In this document: in pieces, positions 26,314 to 35,621 of the stretch
Layout of the letters: the number at the start of each line of letters is the position of its first letter
Position numbering within the stretch: the first letter of the stretch is position 1
DNA from: Sphingobium sp052327305
Lineage (GTDB): Bacteria; Pseudomonadota; Alphaproteobacteria; Sphingomonadales; Sphingomonadaceae
Direction of reading: 5' to 3'
Length of the DNA: 64,000 nt
NCBI RefSeq assembly: GCF_052327305.1
Contig: NZ_CP182486.1
Location: 2,046,001 to 2,110,000, forward strand
Made by a program: the position numbers and the translations under genes
Notes under the pieces: model-generated
Seen by the model: the letters and a program-made list of their open reading frames with translations, nothing else
Database searches by the model: none
Told to the model about the DNA's origin: nothing

Positions 26314-26979
26314 ATGAGCCGGCCGATCATCTTTGGAATCCCTAAAGGGCGCATCCTCGACGAGGCGCTGCCGCTGCTTGCGCGCGCCGGAATCGAGCCC
26401 GAGGCGGAGTTTCATGCGAAGGGCAGCCGAGCCCTGAAGTTCGCCACCAGCCGCGCTGATCTCTCTATCATCCGCGTGCGTGCTTTCGATGTGGCGACCT
26501 TCGTAGCCCACGGCGCGGCGCAGATCGGCATTGTAGGATCGGACGTGATCGCGGAGTTCGACTATTCGGAGCTTTACGCGCCTGTCGATCTCGGCATCGG
26601 TCATTGCCGGCTCTCTGTCGCGCAGCCGGTGGATGAAGCGTCGATAGATGAATCCGCGCTCAGTCATGTGCGCGTCGCCACCAAATATCCGCATCTCACG
26701 CGGAGCTATTATGCGGCGCGAGGCATTCAGGCCGAGTGCGTGAAACTCAATGGCGCTATGGAGCTTGCGCCATCGCTGGGTCTCTCGCGGCGGATCGTCG
26801 ATCTGGTTTCTTCCGGGGCGACGCTCAAGGCGAATGGTCTCGTCGAGACAGCCACGATCATGGACATATCGGCGCGGCTCATCGTCAACCGTGCGGCAAT
26901 GAAGATGCGCGCGGCTGAGCTGGTGCCTCTCGTTGAGCGCTTCCGTGCCCTTGTCGCAGGGGGCGTCGATGCCGCTTAG
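26314..26979 (+). CDS. hisG: ATP phosphoribosyltransferase catalytic subunit, short form
   Basis: First step of histidine synthesis (ATP + PRPP). The 221-residue length and missing C-terminal ACT-like domain mark the short HisG form, which needs the regulatory subunit HisZ, not present here. Landmarks are FGIPKGRILDEALPLL (about 7-22), QIGIVGSDVIAEF (about 72-84), and IVDLVSSGATLKANGL (about 160-175), the PRPP-binding region. It overlaps hisD by 11 bases. Confidence 0.96.
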   Translation: MSRPIIFGIPKGRILDEALPLLARAGIEPEAEFHAKGSRALKFATSRADLSIIRVRAFDVATFVAHGAAQIGIVGSDVIAEFDYSELYAPVDLGIGHCRLSVAQPVDEASIDESALSHVRVATKYPHLTRSYYAARGIQAECVKLNGAMELAPSLGLSRRIVDLVSSGATLKANGLVETATIMDISARLIVNRAAMKMRAAELVPLVERFRALVAGGVDAA

Positions 26980-28282
26980 GCTGAATGCGAGGGATCCTGG
27001 CTTTACTCAGGCGTTCGCGACGCTGGTCAATGCGCGACGCGACGCGGACGACGATGTCGCGCAGGCGGTGCGGGAGATTATCGCAAGCGTGCGGGCGGAA
27101 GGCGACGGCGCGATCGCGGACTTCACAGCGCGTTTCGACCGGTTCGACCTCGCGCGGGAAGGCTGGTTGATCGATGCCGGGCAATGCGCCAGAGCTTATG
27201 AGGAGATCGGCGCCGATCTGCGCGATGCGCTGACGCTCGCAGCAGAGCGGATCGCTGCCTATCACGAGAAGCAGAAGCCTTCCGACTCGCAATGGACGGA
27301 CGAGGCCGGCGTTCGGCTCGGTGCCCGCTGGGGCGCGGTAGAGGCGGCGGGCATTTACGTTCCAGGCGGCTTGGCGGCTTATCCCTCTTCGCTGTTGATG
27401 AATGCCATTCCGGCGAAGGTCGCGGGGGTCTCGCGCATTGTCATGATGTCGCCTACGCCCGGTGGCGCGCTCAATCCCGCTGTGCTTGCGGCCGCACATA
27501 TTGCTGGCGTGACCGAAATCTGGCGCGTTGGCGGTGCACAGGCGATTGCGGCGCTGGCTTACGGCACGCAGCGGATCGCGCCGGTAGACGTCGTCGTAGG
27601 GCCGGGCAATGCGTGGGTCGCGGAAGCGAAGCGACAGGTTTATGGTCGTGTCGGCATCGACATGGTCGCCGGGCCATCCGAGATTGTGGTCGTGGCGGAT
27701 GGCGCGAACGACCCCGCCTGGACGGCCGCCGACTTGCTGAGCCAGGCCGAGCACGACCCAACGAGCCAGTCGATCCTCTTCACGGATGATGCGGCCTTCG
27801 CCGATGCCGTCGCGGCGCAGGTGGAGCAGTTGCTTCCCCGGCTGACGACGGGAGACCGGGCGCGCGCGAGCTGGGAGGCGAATGGTGCCATCATTCTCGT
27901 GCCGACCCTCGAAGCAGCGTTGCCATTCGTCGATGCTCTCGCTCCCGAACATCTGGAGCTTGCCTGCGATGACGCGCGCGCCGACGCACTGTTCGCGCAG
28001 GTTCGCCATGCCGGGTCGGTGTTCCTGGGGCGCATGACGCCCGAAGCGATCGGCGACTATGTCGCTGGTCCCAACCACGTCCTGCCGACCGGACGCCGTG
28101 CTCGCTTTTCATCCGGACTTTCCGTGCTGGACTTCATGAAGCGGACCAGCTTCATCGCTCTGAACGAGGGCGCGATGGCGCGCATCGGTCCGGCAGCAGT
28201 GGCGCTGGCGGCTGCCGAGCGCCTGCCAGCCCATGGCGCGAGCGTCGCCGCCCGGCTAGATGCGCTGAAGGCAAAGATATGA
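26969..28282 (+). CDS. hisD: Histidinol dehydrogenase
   Basis: Catalyses the last two oxidations to histidine with NAD+ and Zn2+. The 437-residue protein shows GIYVPGGLAAYPSSLLMNAIPA (in parts, about 128-150), VVVGPGNAWVAEAKRQV (about 208-224) and DLLSQAEHDP with zinc ligands (about 257-266). It also has ALAPEHLEL (about 325) and GPNHVLPTGRRARF (about 366-379). The ATG at 26969 lies within the hisG end and gives the family N-terminus. It overlaps nusB by 4 bases (ATGA). Confidence 0.97.
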   Translation: MPLRLNARDPGFTQAFATLVNARRDADDDVAQAVREIIASVRAEGDGAIADFTARFDRFDLAREGWLIDAGQCARAYEEIGADLRDALTLAAERIAAYHEKQKPSDSQWTDEAGVRLGARWGAVEAAGIYVPGGLAAYPSSLLMNAIPAKVAGVSRIVMMSPTPGGALNPAVLAAAHIAGVTEIWRVGGAQAIAALAYGTQRIAPVDVVVGPGNAWVAEAKRQVYGRVGIDMVAGPSEIVVVADGANDPAWTAADLLSQAEHDPTSQSILFTDDAAFADAVAAQVEQLLPRLTTGDRARASWEANGAIILVPTLEAALPFVDALAPEHLELACDDARADALFAQVRHAGSVFLGRMTPEAIGDYVAGPNHVLPTGRRARFSSGLSVLDFMKRTSFIALNEGAMARIGPAAVALAAAERLPAHGASVAARLDALKAKI

Positions 28283-28725
28283 ACGACCGTTCCAAGACCC
28301 GATCCGCCGCCCGGCTCGCTGCCGTACAGGCCCTGTACCAGATGGAGATGGAAGGGACGGCGCTTCATCTGCTCTTGCACGAATTCCATCAGCACCGGCT
28401 CGGCGCGACCATCGAAAATGTGACCTATGCGCCTGCCGAGCAGGCTTTCTTCGATGACGTGGTCGGCGGCGTCGATGGGCGCCGTGCGGAAATCGACGCG
28501 CTGATCGTTGGGAGACTTGCGAGCGGCTGGTCGCTGGAGCGGCTGGACAAACCAATGCGGCAAATCCTGCGTGCGGGTACTTACGAGCTTCTTGCTCGCA
28601 AGGATGTGCCGACGGGCACCGTCATCAGCGAATATGTCGATGTCGCCCATGCATTCTACGAGCGGCGCGAGGCCGGGTTCGTCAACGGCCTGCTTGACGC
28701 AATCGCCAAGGAGGCGCGCCGCTGA
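28279..28725 (+). CDS. nusB: Transcription antitermination factor NusB
   Basis: A 148-residue all-helical NusB, which with S10 binds boxA RNA in rRNA antitermination. Signatures are the Arg-rich start (KTRSAARLAAVQALYQME, about 6-23), the central region with ERLDKPMRQILRAGTYEL (about 94-111), and the C-terminal VISEYVDVAHAF...FVNGLLDAIAKE. It starts in the hisD stop (ATGA), and its own TGA lies in the CTGA that appears to start thiL. Confidence 0.95.
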   Translation: MNDRSKTRSAARLAAVQALYQMEMEGTALHLLLHEFHQHRLGATIENVTYAPAEQAFFDDVVGGVDGRRAEIDALIVGRLASGWSLERLDKPMRQILRAGTYELLARKDVPTGTVISEYVDVAHAFYERREAGFVNGLLDAIAKEARR

Positions 28726-29657
28726 GCGGCGAAGCGGAGTTTCTGTCTGCCCTTCGCGGGCTCGCGACTCATGCCGCCGCGCGCGGCCTGGCCGATGATG
28801 TGGCTGTGCTTCAGACGACAGGCGAGCAGCTTGTCCTGACCACCGACACCATGGTTGAAGGCGTGCATTATCGCCAGGACGATCCGCCCGAGACGGTCGG
28901 TTGGAAGCTTGCTGCGGTTAATTTGTCGGATCTGGCCGCCAAGGGTGCGATGCCCCGTGCGTGCCTGCTCAACTACATGCTTTCGGGTAACCGGGAATGG
29001 GATGAGCGCTTTCTGAAAGGGCTGGACCAAGCCCTCGAGCGATTTTCCATGCCGCTTGTGGGCGGGGACACTGTGGCTGCTGCAGATGGCGTCGGGCGCA
29101 CTCTTTCTCTCACTGCCATCGGCGCCGTGCCCGCCGGACGATCCGTCCTCGATCGGTCGGGTGCTAAGGCTGGCGACATTCTCTGCGTCGGTGGTCCTGT
29201 AGGGGATGCCGGTGCGGGCCTCGCGCTGCTTGCTGCGGGAGAGCGAGCGTCAGAAGTGCTCATTTCCGCTTACCAGCGACCCATGCCACAAGTCGCGCTG
29301 GGCCAGCGCGTTGCATCAGTTGCGCATGCCATGATGGATGTGTCGGACGGGCTGCTTCTGGATACCGCGCGCATGGCGGAAGCCAGCGGCGTTGCTGTGG
29401 AGATCGACAACGTGCCGCTCTCGGATGCCTTGTGGGCGCTTCGGGGCGGCTCGGTCGAAACGCGGCTTTTTGCGGCCGGCGCGGGCGATGACTATGTTCT
29501 GCTCGTGGCCATTCCCCCAGAGGTCCCAATGCCAAAGGTCCCACTGCCAGAGGGCCTCATTCCTGTTGGCCGCTGCTCTGCCGGTTCCGGCCTCACTCTG
29601 CGCCTTGATGGCGTGCCGGTTCCGCTCCCCACCCGACTGGGCTGGATGCACGGCTGA
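28722..29657 (+). CDS. thiL: Thiamine-monophosphate kinase, apparent CTG start
   Basis: Makes thiamine diphosphate from thiamine monophosphate. The 311-residue product starts SGEAEFLSALRG and has GLADDVAVL (about 21-29) with the first Mg-binding Asp pair. TTDTMVEGVHY (about 42), NLSDLAAKGAMP (about 68-79), GGDTVAA (about 113) and MDVSDGLLLDTARMA (about 204) follow. The only ATG/GTG/TTG-type start in the open frame would be a GTG at 28800, which would delete the conserved EF...GLADD part. A CTG at 28722 has a perfect AAGGAGG 7 bases upstream and overlaps the nusB stop as CTGA, so I take CTG as the start. In-frame TGA at 28695 limits any earlier start. Confidence 0.88.
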   Translation: MSGEAEFLSALRGLATHAAARGLADDVAVLQTTGEQLVLTTDTMVEGVHYRQDDPPETVGWKLAAVNLSDLAAKGAMPRACLLNYMLSGNREWDERFLKGLDQALERFSMPLVGGDTVAAADGVGRTLSLTAIGAVPAGRSVLDRSGAKAGDILCVGGPVGDAGAGLALLAAGERASEVLISAYQRPMPQVALGQRVASVAHAMMDVSDGLLLDTARMAEASGVAVEIDNVPLSDALWALRGGSVETRLFAAGAGDDYVLLVAIPPEVPMPKVPLPEGLIPVGRCSAGSGLTLRLDGVPVPLPTRLGWMHG

Positions 29658-29771
29658 TCTACCGAACGTTAACAGCTTGACGGCCCGTGGGGTCTCGATA
29701 GTCTCTTGCCCCAATGCCGCAAAAGCGGCTCGTCCGCGTGAGAGGTGGACAAACGCAGGGGAAGGATTGCC

Positions 29772-31883
29772 ATGGATCTGGTGCTGATTGCCATCGGCTG
29801 CGGCCTGCTGGCTGTGCTCTACGGGTTTGTCACCAGCCGACAGGTGCTTGCCGCGCCCGCCGGCAACGAGAAGATGCAGGAGATCGCAGGCGCGATTCAG
29901 GAGGGCGCCAAGGCCTACCTCAGCCGGCAGTATCTCACCATCGGGATCGTGGGAGTCGTCGTCGCGATACTCGTCGCGTTCTTCCTGGGCATCATCTCGG
30001 CGGCTGGCTTCGCCATCGGCGCGATCCTGTCCGGCGTTGCCGGTTTCATCGGCATGAATATCTCCGTGCGGTCCAATGTGAGGACAGCCGCTGCGGCGCA
30101 GACCGGCCTGCAGGCCGGGCTCACGCTCGCCTTCCGTGCAGGCGCGATTACCGGCATGCTGGTCGCGGGCCTCGCGCTCCTCGCCATCTCGGTCTTCTTC
30201 TTCTACCTCGTCGGACCATCAGGCTACGCGCCCAATGATCGGGTCGTGATAGAAGCGCTCACCGCGCTTGCGTTCGGCGCATCGCTCATCTCCATCTTCG
30301 CCCGTCTGGGCGGCGGCATCTTCACAAAGGCTGCCGATGTCGGCGCCGATCTCGTAGGCAAGGTCGAAGCGGGTATTCCCGAGGATGACCCGCGCAATCC
30401 TGCCGTGATCGCGGATAATGTGGGCGACAATGTGGGCGACTGCGCCGGCATGGCAGCGGATCTGTTCGAGACTTACGTCGTCACGGTCGGTGCGACGATG
30501 GTGCTGATCGCCCTGCTGGTCAAAGGCGCAGGCGAAATGCTGCTCCCGCTCATGGCGCTGCCGCTGCTCATAGGCGGTGTGTGCATCATCACCTCCATCA
30601 TCGGCACCTATTTCGTGCGGCTGGGTCGCACGCAAAACATCATGGGCGCCATGTACAAGGGTTTTCTGGTGACCGCCGTGCTGTCCATTCCAGCCATCCG
30701 GGTCGCCACGCAAATGGCTCTGGGCGACATGACGAGGGTGATTGGGGCGGACCTGGCGGGCGAGGGCGGCTTTACCGGCATGCAGCTTTTCCTCTGTGCC
30801 CTGCTCGGTCTCGCGGTCACGGGGCTGATTATCTGGATCACTGAATATTATACCGGGACGAATTACCGTCCCGTCCGTTCGATCGCCAAGGCATCCGAGA
30901 CCGGTCATGGCACGAATGTCATTCAGGGTCTTGCAGTGAGCCTTGAGGCGACGGCTCTTCCCACGCTGGTCATCTGCGCGGGCATCATCATTGCTTATCA
31001 ACTCGCCGGGCTCATCGGCATTGCTTTTGCTGCGACGGCGATGCTTGCGCTCGCCGGCATGGTCGTCGCGCTCGACGCTTATGGCCCGGTCACGGACAAT
31101 GCCGGCGGCATCGCCGAGATGGCCGGCCTTGATGATACTGTGCGCGAGAGGACCGACGCGCTGGATGCGGTTGGCAATACCACGAAGGCTGTAACCAAGG
31201 GCTATGCCATTGGCTCGGCCGGGCTTGCCGCGCTGGTGCTTTTCGCTGCGTTCACGATCGACCTGCGGGAGTTTTTCCCCTCGCTCGAAGTCGATTTCAG
31301 CCTCGAGAATCCATACGTCATCGTCGGTTTGCTGCTTGGGGCGCTGCTACCCTATCTGTTCGGGGCTATGGGTATGACGGCCGTCGGGCGCGCCGCAGGC
31401 GATGTGGTGAAGGACGTCCGGGAGCAATTCGCCCACAATCCTGGCATCATGGATTACAGCGCGCGGCCCGATTATGCGCGGACTGTGGATCTTGTTACCA
31501 AGGCCGCGATCAAGGAGATGATCGTTCCTTCTCTGCTGCCGGTACTTGCACCGATTGCAGTCTATCTCGTCATCGCGCTGGTTGCCGGGCAGGCCAACGG
31601 GTTCGCGGCACTGGGCGCTCTGCTTCTTGGCGTGATCGTCGGCGGCCTCTTCGTGGCGCTCTCCATGACGTCGGGTGGTGGAGCGTGGGACAACGCCAAG
31701 AAATATATCGAGGATGGTCATCACGGCGGCAAGGGCAGCGACGCCCACAAAGCCGCAGTCACGGGTGATACGGTGGGTGATCCTTACAAGGATACTGCCG
31801 GACCAGCGGTCAATCCGATGATTAAGATCACGAACATTGTCGCGCTGCTCCTGCTGGCGGCGCTGGCCAATGGCCTGAGTTAA
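29772..31883 (+). CDS. hppA: Membrane-bound H+-translocating pyrophosphatase, K+-independent type
   Basis: Pumps protons across the inner membrane using pyrophosphate hydrolysis. It has about 703 residues and 14-16 membrane helices. The substrate site is clear: DVGADLVGKVEAGIPEDDPRNP (in parts, about 195-220), DNVGDNVGDCAGMAADLFE, and the C-terminal DAHKAAVTGDTVGDPYKDT. The segment GNTTKAVTKG has Lys where K+-dependent enzymes have Ala, which by family knowledge marks the K+-independent class. The frame opens 9 codons earlier; the ATG at 29772 with GAAGGA upstream starts the first helix. Confidence 0.96.
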   Translation: MDLVLIAIGCGLLAVLYGFVTSRQVLAAPAGNEKMQEIAGAIQEGAKAYLSRQYLTIGIVGVVVAILVAFFLGIISAAGFAIGAILSGVAGFIGMNISVRSNVRTAAAAQTGLQAGLTLAFRAGAITGMLVAGLALLAISVFFFYLVGPSGYAPNDRVVIEALTALAFGASLISIFARLGGGIFTKAADVGADLVGKVEAGIPEDDPRNPAVIADNVGDNVGDCAGMAADLFETYVVTVGATMVLIALLVKGAGEMLLPLMALPLLIGGVCIITSIIGTYFVRLGRTQNIMGAMYKGFLVTAVLSIPAIRVATQMALGDMTRVIGADLAGEGGFTGMQLFLCALLGLAVTGLIIWITEYYTGTNYRPVRSIAKASETGHGTNVIQGLAVSLEATALPTLVICAGIIIAYQLAGLIGIAFAATAMLALAGMVVALDAYGPVTDNAGGIAEMAGLDDTVRERTDALDAVGNTTKAVTKGYAIGSAGLAALVLFAAFTIDLREFFPSLEVDFSLENPYVIVGLLLGALLPYLFGAMGMTAVGRAAGDVVKDVREQFAHNPGIMDYSARPDYARTVDLVTKAAIKEMIVPSLLPVLAPIAVYLVIALVAGQANGFAALGALLLGVIVGGLFVALSMTSGGGAWDNAKKYIEDGHHGGKGSDAHKAAVTGDTVGDPYKDTAGPAVNPMIKITNIVALLLLAALANGLS

Positions 31884-31896
31884 CCGACGATACTCG

Positions 31897-31928
31897 CGCG
31901 GGAAGCGGTTTAGGCCTCGCTTCCCGCG
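31897..31928 (+). terminator. GC-rich stem-loop after hppA
   Basis: CGCGGGAAGCG (31897-31907) pairs perfectly with 31918-31928, 13 bases after the hppA stop. No U-run follows, so termination strength is uncertain. Confidence 0.55.
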
Positions 31929-32057
31929 AATCTCTGAGCATTCCCTCAAGCTAAAGTTCCGAGCCAACTCGGCTCGTCGCGGGTGGCGCACGCCTTGCAA
32001 GTCTCGCACCCGTAACGTGTTGCGTTGCAATATTTTCACTTTAACCCGCCGCTCTCA

Positions 32058-32441
32058 ATGGTTAAGGCCCGGTTTATGATGAGCCGGACAGCGGGAGCGA
32101 TTTCTTACATGCCAGTGGGTTACGGGTTTCCGATGCTGTTCTTCGTCGGCGCTCTTGCGACGAGCGCACCTGCGAATGCCGCAGCTCTCTTGAACGGGGA
32201 TTTCGTTGCTGCGCCTGATCGCTTTTCGCAGGTCGCGGTCCCCGGGCAATCGGAAGCCGCCGGGTCGTTCGTGCGGCCTGAGCCGAAGGCGCCCTCGAAG
32301 AATGGCTTCGACTCCATTGAAGGCGTCCTTGCCAGCGTTTCCGCGATTCCCGAACCGGACACGTGGTCGTTGATGGTCGCTGGCTTCGGCCTCGCTGGAC
32401 TTCTCATCCGCCGCCGGGTTGAAATCGTCTCTTTTTCCTAA
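32058..32441 (+). CDS. PEP-CTERM-anchored small exported protein
   Basis: A 127-residue protein with a signal peptide (hydrophobic FPMLFFVGALATSAPANA) and a C-terminal PEP-CTERM sorting tail: IPEPDTWSLMVAGFGLAGLL followed by IRRR. In this system an exosortase removes the tail and the protein is linked to the cell surface or to exopolysaccharide. The middle (about 50-95) is short and Pro/Ser-rich with no recognised domain. The start is uncertain: ATGs at 32058, 32076, 32079 and 32109 are all in frame and none has a good ribosome site. No exosortase gene is visible here. Confidence 0.7.
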   Translation: MVKARFMMSRTAGAISYMPVGYGFPMLFFVGALATSAPANAAALLNGDFVAAPDRFSQVAVPGQSEAAGSFVRPEPKAPSKNGFDSIEGVLASVSAIPEPDTWSLMVAGFGLAGLLIRRRVEIVSFS

Positions 32442-32497
32442 GGCAAGCGCTCTCTCACAACATTGGCCTCCCCTCAGGGCTCGACTATGGGGCAGTC

Positions 32498-33643
32498 ATG
32501 CCTTCTGACCCACGAGAGCAATTTGCCGCGCAACTGGCGCGACTTGCAGCCCGCGACCGGCTTCGCCAACTCTCGCCCCGTCATGGCGTTGATTTCGCGT
32601 CAAACGACTATCTCGCGCTCGCTGGACATCCTGCGATCGCGGCGGCTTTGCGCGACGCGATCGACCGGGGCGTCCCGGTAGGCTCGGGCGGATCGCGACT
32701 GTTGCGTGGCAATGCTCCGGAGCATGAAGCCCTTGAAGCGAAAGCGGCAGCTTTTTTCGGCGGGGAGGCAGCCCTCTGGTTCGCTAACGGCTTTGCGGCG
32801 AATATGGCCCTGCTTTCCGCCTTGCCGGCCGTGGACGACCTCATCGTCGCGGATGCTCTCATTCACGCAAGCGCGCATGACGGCATGCGACTTTCCAAAG
32901 CGCCTCATCGGCTTGCCGCGCATAATGATGCGCAAAGCGTCGATGATGTCATTGGACGGTGGCGGACCGAGGGGGGGCGAGGGCGCCCCTGGATCGTCGT
33001 GGAGACGCTCTACTCCATGGATGGAGATCAGGCGCCTCTGGCTGACCTGGTGGCCGTGGCCCAACGGCACGAGGCGATGCTGATTCTGGATGAAGCCCAC
33101 GCCACTGCGGTGCATGGGCCGTCCGGACGGGGCCTTGCCGCAGGCTTGGAGGGACGACCGGACGTCATCACTCTTCATACATGCGGCAAAGGAATGGGCG
33201 TCGAAGGCGCTATTGTGACCGCGTCTCGTCCGGTCATCGAGCTTCTCGTCAATCGTGGCCGAAGCTTCGTCTTTTCCACGGCGCCTTCGCCGCTCATGGC
33301 GGTGGCGGCAGAAGCGGCACTGGACGTGGTCGCAGGAGCCGACGATCGGCGCGCAGCGCTTCAGGGCCTGATTGCACGGGCAAGGTCATCTATATGTGCG
33401 CCCTTGGGTCTAGCCGCACCGACGAGCCAGATCGTACCTGTGATCCTTGGTACGGATAGCCGAACCATGGCCGTTGCAGCGAGCTTGCGGGAGGCAGGAT
33501 TCGATGTGCGCGGCATTCGACCGCCAACGGTGCCGCGCGGGACTGCGCGTTTGCGCATATCACTGACCCTCAACAGCGATGAAGCGGCCGTTGATGCGCT
33601 TGGTGCCGCGTTGGTTGGCCTGCTGGCGGATCCCAGCGCATGA
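32498..33643 (+). CDS. bioF: 8-amino-7-oxononanoate synthase
   Basis: A PLP enzyme joining pimeloyl-ACP/CoA and alanine in biotin synthesis. It has 381 residues of the alpha-oxoamine synthase fold: SNDYLALAGHP (about 30-40), GSGGSRLLRGN (about 64-74), and ILDEAHATAVHGPSGRG (about 193-209). The PLP Lys is in TLHTCGKGMGVEGA (about 225-238). It starts at an ATG 57 bases after the PEP-CTERM gene. It is first in a bioF-bioD-bioA operon with 4-base overlaps; bioB and bioC are not in the window. Confidence 0.95.
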   Translation: MPSDPREQFAAQLARLAARDRLRQLSPRHGVDFASNDYLALAGHPAIAAALRDAIDRGVPVGSGGSRLLRGNAPEHEALEAKAAAFFGGEAALWFANGFAANMALLSALPAVDDLIVADALIHASAHDGMRLSKAPHRLAAHNDAQSVDDVIGRWRTEGGRGRPWIVVETLYSMDGDQAPLADLVAVAQRHEAMLILDEAHATAVHGPSGRGLAAGLEGRPDVITLHTCGKGMGVEGAIVTASRPVIELLVNRGRSFVFSTAPSPLMAVAAEAALDVVAGADDRRAALQGLIARARSSICAPLGLAAPTSQIVPVILGTDSRTMAVAASLREAGFDVRGIRPPTVPRGTARLRISLTLNSDEAAVDALGAALVGLLADPSA

Positions 33644-34287
33644 GCGGCGTTCTCATTGTCGCGGGGACCGATACCGGCGTTGGCAAGACTGTTGTCGCTG
33701 CCGGCCTCGCGGCGGCACTGGATGCCTATTACTGGAAGCCGGTGCAGGCTGGCACGGAGGAAAGCACCGATAGCGAGACCGCGCTTGCGCTCGGTGTGCC
33801 GCAAGACAGGATTATCCCTGAGGCCTATCGTCTCGCATTGCCCGCGTCACCGCATCGGGCCGCAGCACAGGAACGCGTCGCGATAGACTCCGCAGCGCTT
33901 GTCCTGCCGTCCAAGCGGCCCCTCATCGTGGAAGGCGCGGGCGGCCTCATGGTGCCGCTGTCGCTCGATCCGCCACTTACCTTCCTCGATCAGATGAGCG
34001 TCTGGAATGCCCCGGTCGTTCTCGTGTCGCGCACCTCTCTGGGTACGATCAACCATAGCCTGCTGAGTCTGGCTGCGTTGCGCTCGCGCGGTGTGCGGGT
34101 GGCTGGTCTCGTCTTTGTGGGCAAGGATGATCCGCAGAATATCGAAGCCATCGTGAGACTGGGCGCGACTGCCTCGCTCGGTCGTCTCCACATGCTTGAT
34201 CCCCTTGAGGGCGCGACCTTGCGGAGAGCGGTGGCTGCCAACCTTAATCTCGCGACGCTACGCCGCATCATGGAACTGGGCGCATGA
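33640..34287 (+). CDS. bioD: Dethiobiotin synthetase
   Basis: Closes the ureido ring of dethiobiotin using CO2 and ATP. The 215-residue protein opens with the P-loop IVAGTDTGVGKTVVAAGLA (about 5-23), then YYWKPVQAGT (about 31-40) with the conserved Lys, and EGAGGLMVPL (about 97-106). It overlaps bioF and bioA by ATGA at both ends, so translation is coupled. Confidence 0.95.
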   Translation: MSGVLIVAGTDTGVGKTVVAAGLAAALDAYYWKPVQAGTEESTDSETALALGVPQDRIIPEAYRLALPASPHRAAAQERVAIDSAALVLPSKRPLIVEGAGGLMVPLSLDPPLTFLDQMSVWNAPVVLVSRTSLGTINHSLLSLAALRSRGVRVAGLVFVGKDDPQNIEAIVRLGATASLGRLHMLDPLEGATLRRAVAANLNLATLRRIMELGA

Positions 34288-35540
34288 CCTCTCCGGTATG
34301 GCACCCCTTTACTCAGCACGGCCTGTATGAGCCGATCCCGCAAATCACATCGGCCGCAGGTGCATGGCTCACCTGCGCGGACGGGAGCCGACTTCTCGAC
34401 GCCATTTCGAGCTGGTGGGTCATCACGCACGGCCATTGCGAGCCGCGTATTGCGGCTGCCATCGCAGCGCAGGCCGTAACGCTCGATCAGGTGATCTTTG
34501 CGGGCTACACGCACCCGCAGGCGGAAAAGCTCGCCCGCTCGCTCGTCGAGATGACGCCCGCCGGTCTCGATCATGTCTTCTTCTCGGATAGTGGATCGAC
34601 GGCGGTCGAGGTCGCGCTCAAGATGGCCCTTGGCTATTGGCACAATCGCCGCGAGCCGCGCCGCCGCATTCTCGTCATGGAGCACAGCTATCATGGCGAC
34701 ACGATCGGTGCGATGTCGGTCGGGGCTCGCGGTGTTTACAACAACGCCTACGCCCCGCTCCTCTTCGATGTCGAAACAGTGCCCTTCCCGACGAAGGGCG
34801 AGGAGCAGGCGAGCCTGGACGCGCTCGATGGGCTCTGTCGCGCATCGGACAAGCCCGCCGCCTTCATCGTCGAACCCTTGTTGCTCGGTGCTGGCGGTAT
34901 GCTGGTTTATGAGGCGAGGATACTCGCCGAGATGGCGACGATTTGTGAGCGCCATGGCGTGCTTTTCATCGCGGATGAAGTCATGACCGGCTGGGGTCGC
35001 ACTGGCACGCTTCTCGCCTGTGAGCAGGCGGAGGTCAGGCCGGACATCCTCTGTCTGGCCAAGGGACTGACCGGAGGAGCCGTTCCGCTGGCGGCGACGC
35101 TGGCCAGCACTGCGATCTTCGACTCTCACCTCAGCACCGATCGTGCGGCTATGTTCTTCCACTCGTCGAGCTTCACTGCCAATGCCGTCAGCTGTGCGGC
35201 GGCAAATGCCAATATTGAGATCTGGCGTGGGGAGGATGTGCCGGCGCGTGTTGCTGCGCTTGGTCACGCGCTCGAACGCGGGCTGGAACGGCTGGCGCTC
35301 CATCCACGACTGGCGAACCCGCGCCGGATAGGCGCGGTTGCCGCGATCGATGTGGTAGGAGACGGCACTGGCTATCTGTCCGATGTCGCACCGCGCTTGC
35401 GCGCACATATGCTGGAACAGGGGGTCTTGTTGCGGCCGTTGGGCAACACCATTTATGTGATGCCGCCCTATTGCACGACCTCTCAGGAAGTCGACGGGCT
35501 CTTCGCCAGTATTGCAGAGGCGGTGGACGCTCTCCCCTAG
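34284..35540 (+). CDS. bioA: Adenosylmethionine-8-amino-7-oxononanoate aminotransferase
   Basis: A class III PLP aminotransferase using SAM as amino donor to make DAPA. Its 418 residues include WHPFTQHGLYEP (about 4-15), SSWWVITHGHCEP (about 38-50), SDSGSTAVEVALKMAL (about 97-112), and HSYHGDTIGAMSVG (about 134-147). IADEVMTGWGRTG (about 231) and the PLP Lys in CLAKGLTGG (about 255-263) follow. Last gene of the bio operon. Confidence 0.96.
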   Translation: MTSPVWHPFTQHGLYEPIPQITSAAGAWLTCADGSRLLDAISSWWVITHGHCEPRIAAAIAAQAVTLDQVIFAGYTHPQAEKLARSLVEMTPAGLDHVFFSDSGSTAVEVALKMALGYWHNRREPRRRILVMEHSYHGDTIGAMSVGARGVYNNAYAPLLFDVETVPFPTKGEEQASLDALDGLCRASDKPAAFIVEPLLLGAGGMLVYEARILAEMATICERHGVLFIADEVMTGWGRTGTLLACEQAEVRPDILCLAKGLTGGAVPLAATLASTAIFDSHLSTDRAAMFFHSSSFTANAVSCAAANANIEIWRGEDVPARVAALGHALERGLERLALHPRLANPRRIGAVAAIDVVGDGTGYLSDVAPRLRAHMLEQGVLLRPLGNTIYVMPPYCTTSQEVDGLFASIAEAVDALP

Positions 35541-35621
35541 TTTATTGCGGGCAAACTCGCGGCGCTTTTCAATCCTTGCGTTTGCGGCTATGGGGCGCCT
35601 TTCGCGAAAAATTGGAAGTCT

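Noticed and set aside
26885..28078. 397-codon minus-strand frame
   Set aside because: Antisense to hisD and free of known motifs.
28600..28722. TPP riboswitch before thiL
   Set aside because: thiL overlaps nusB and has no leader in which such a structure could fit.
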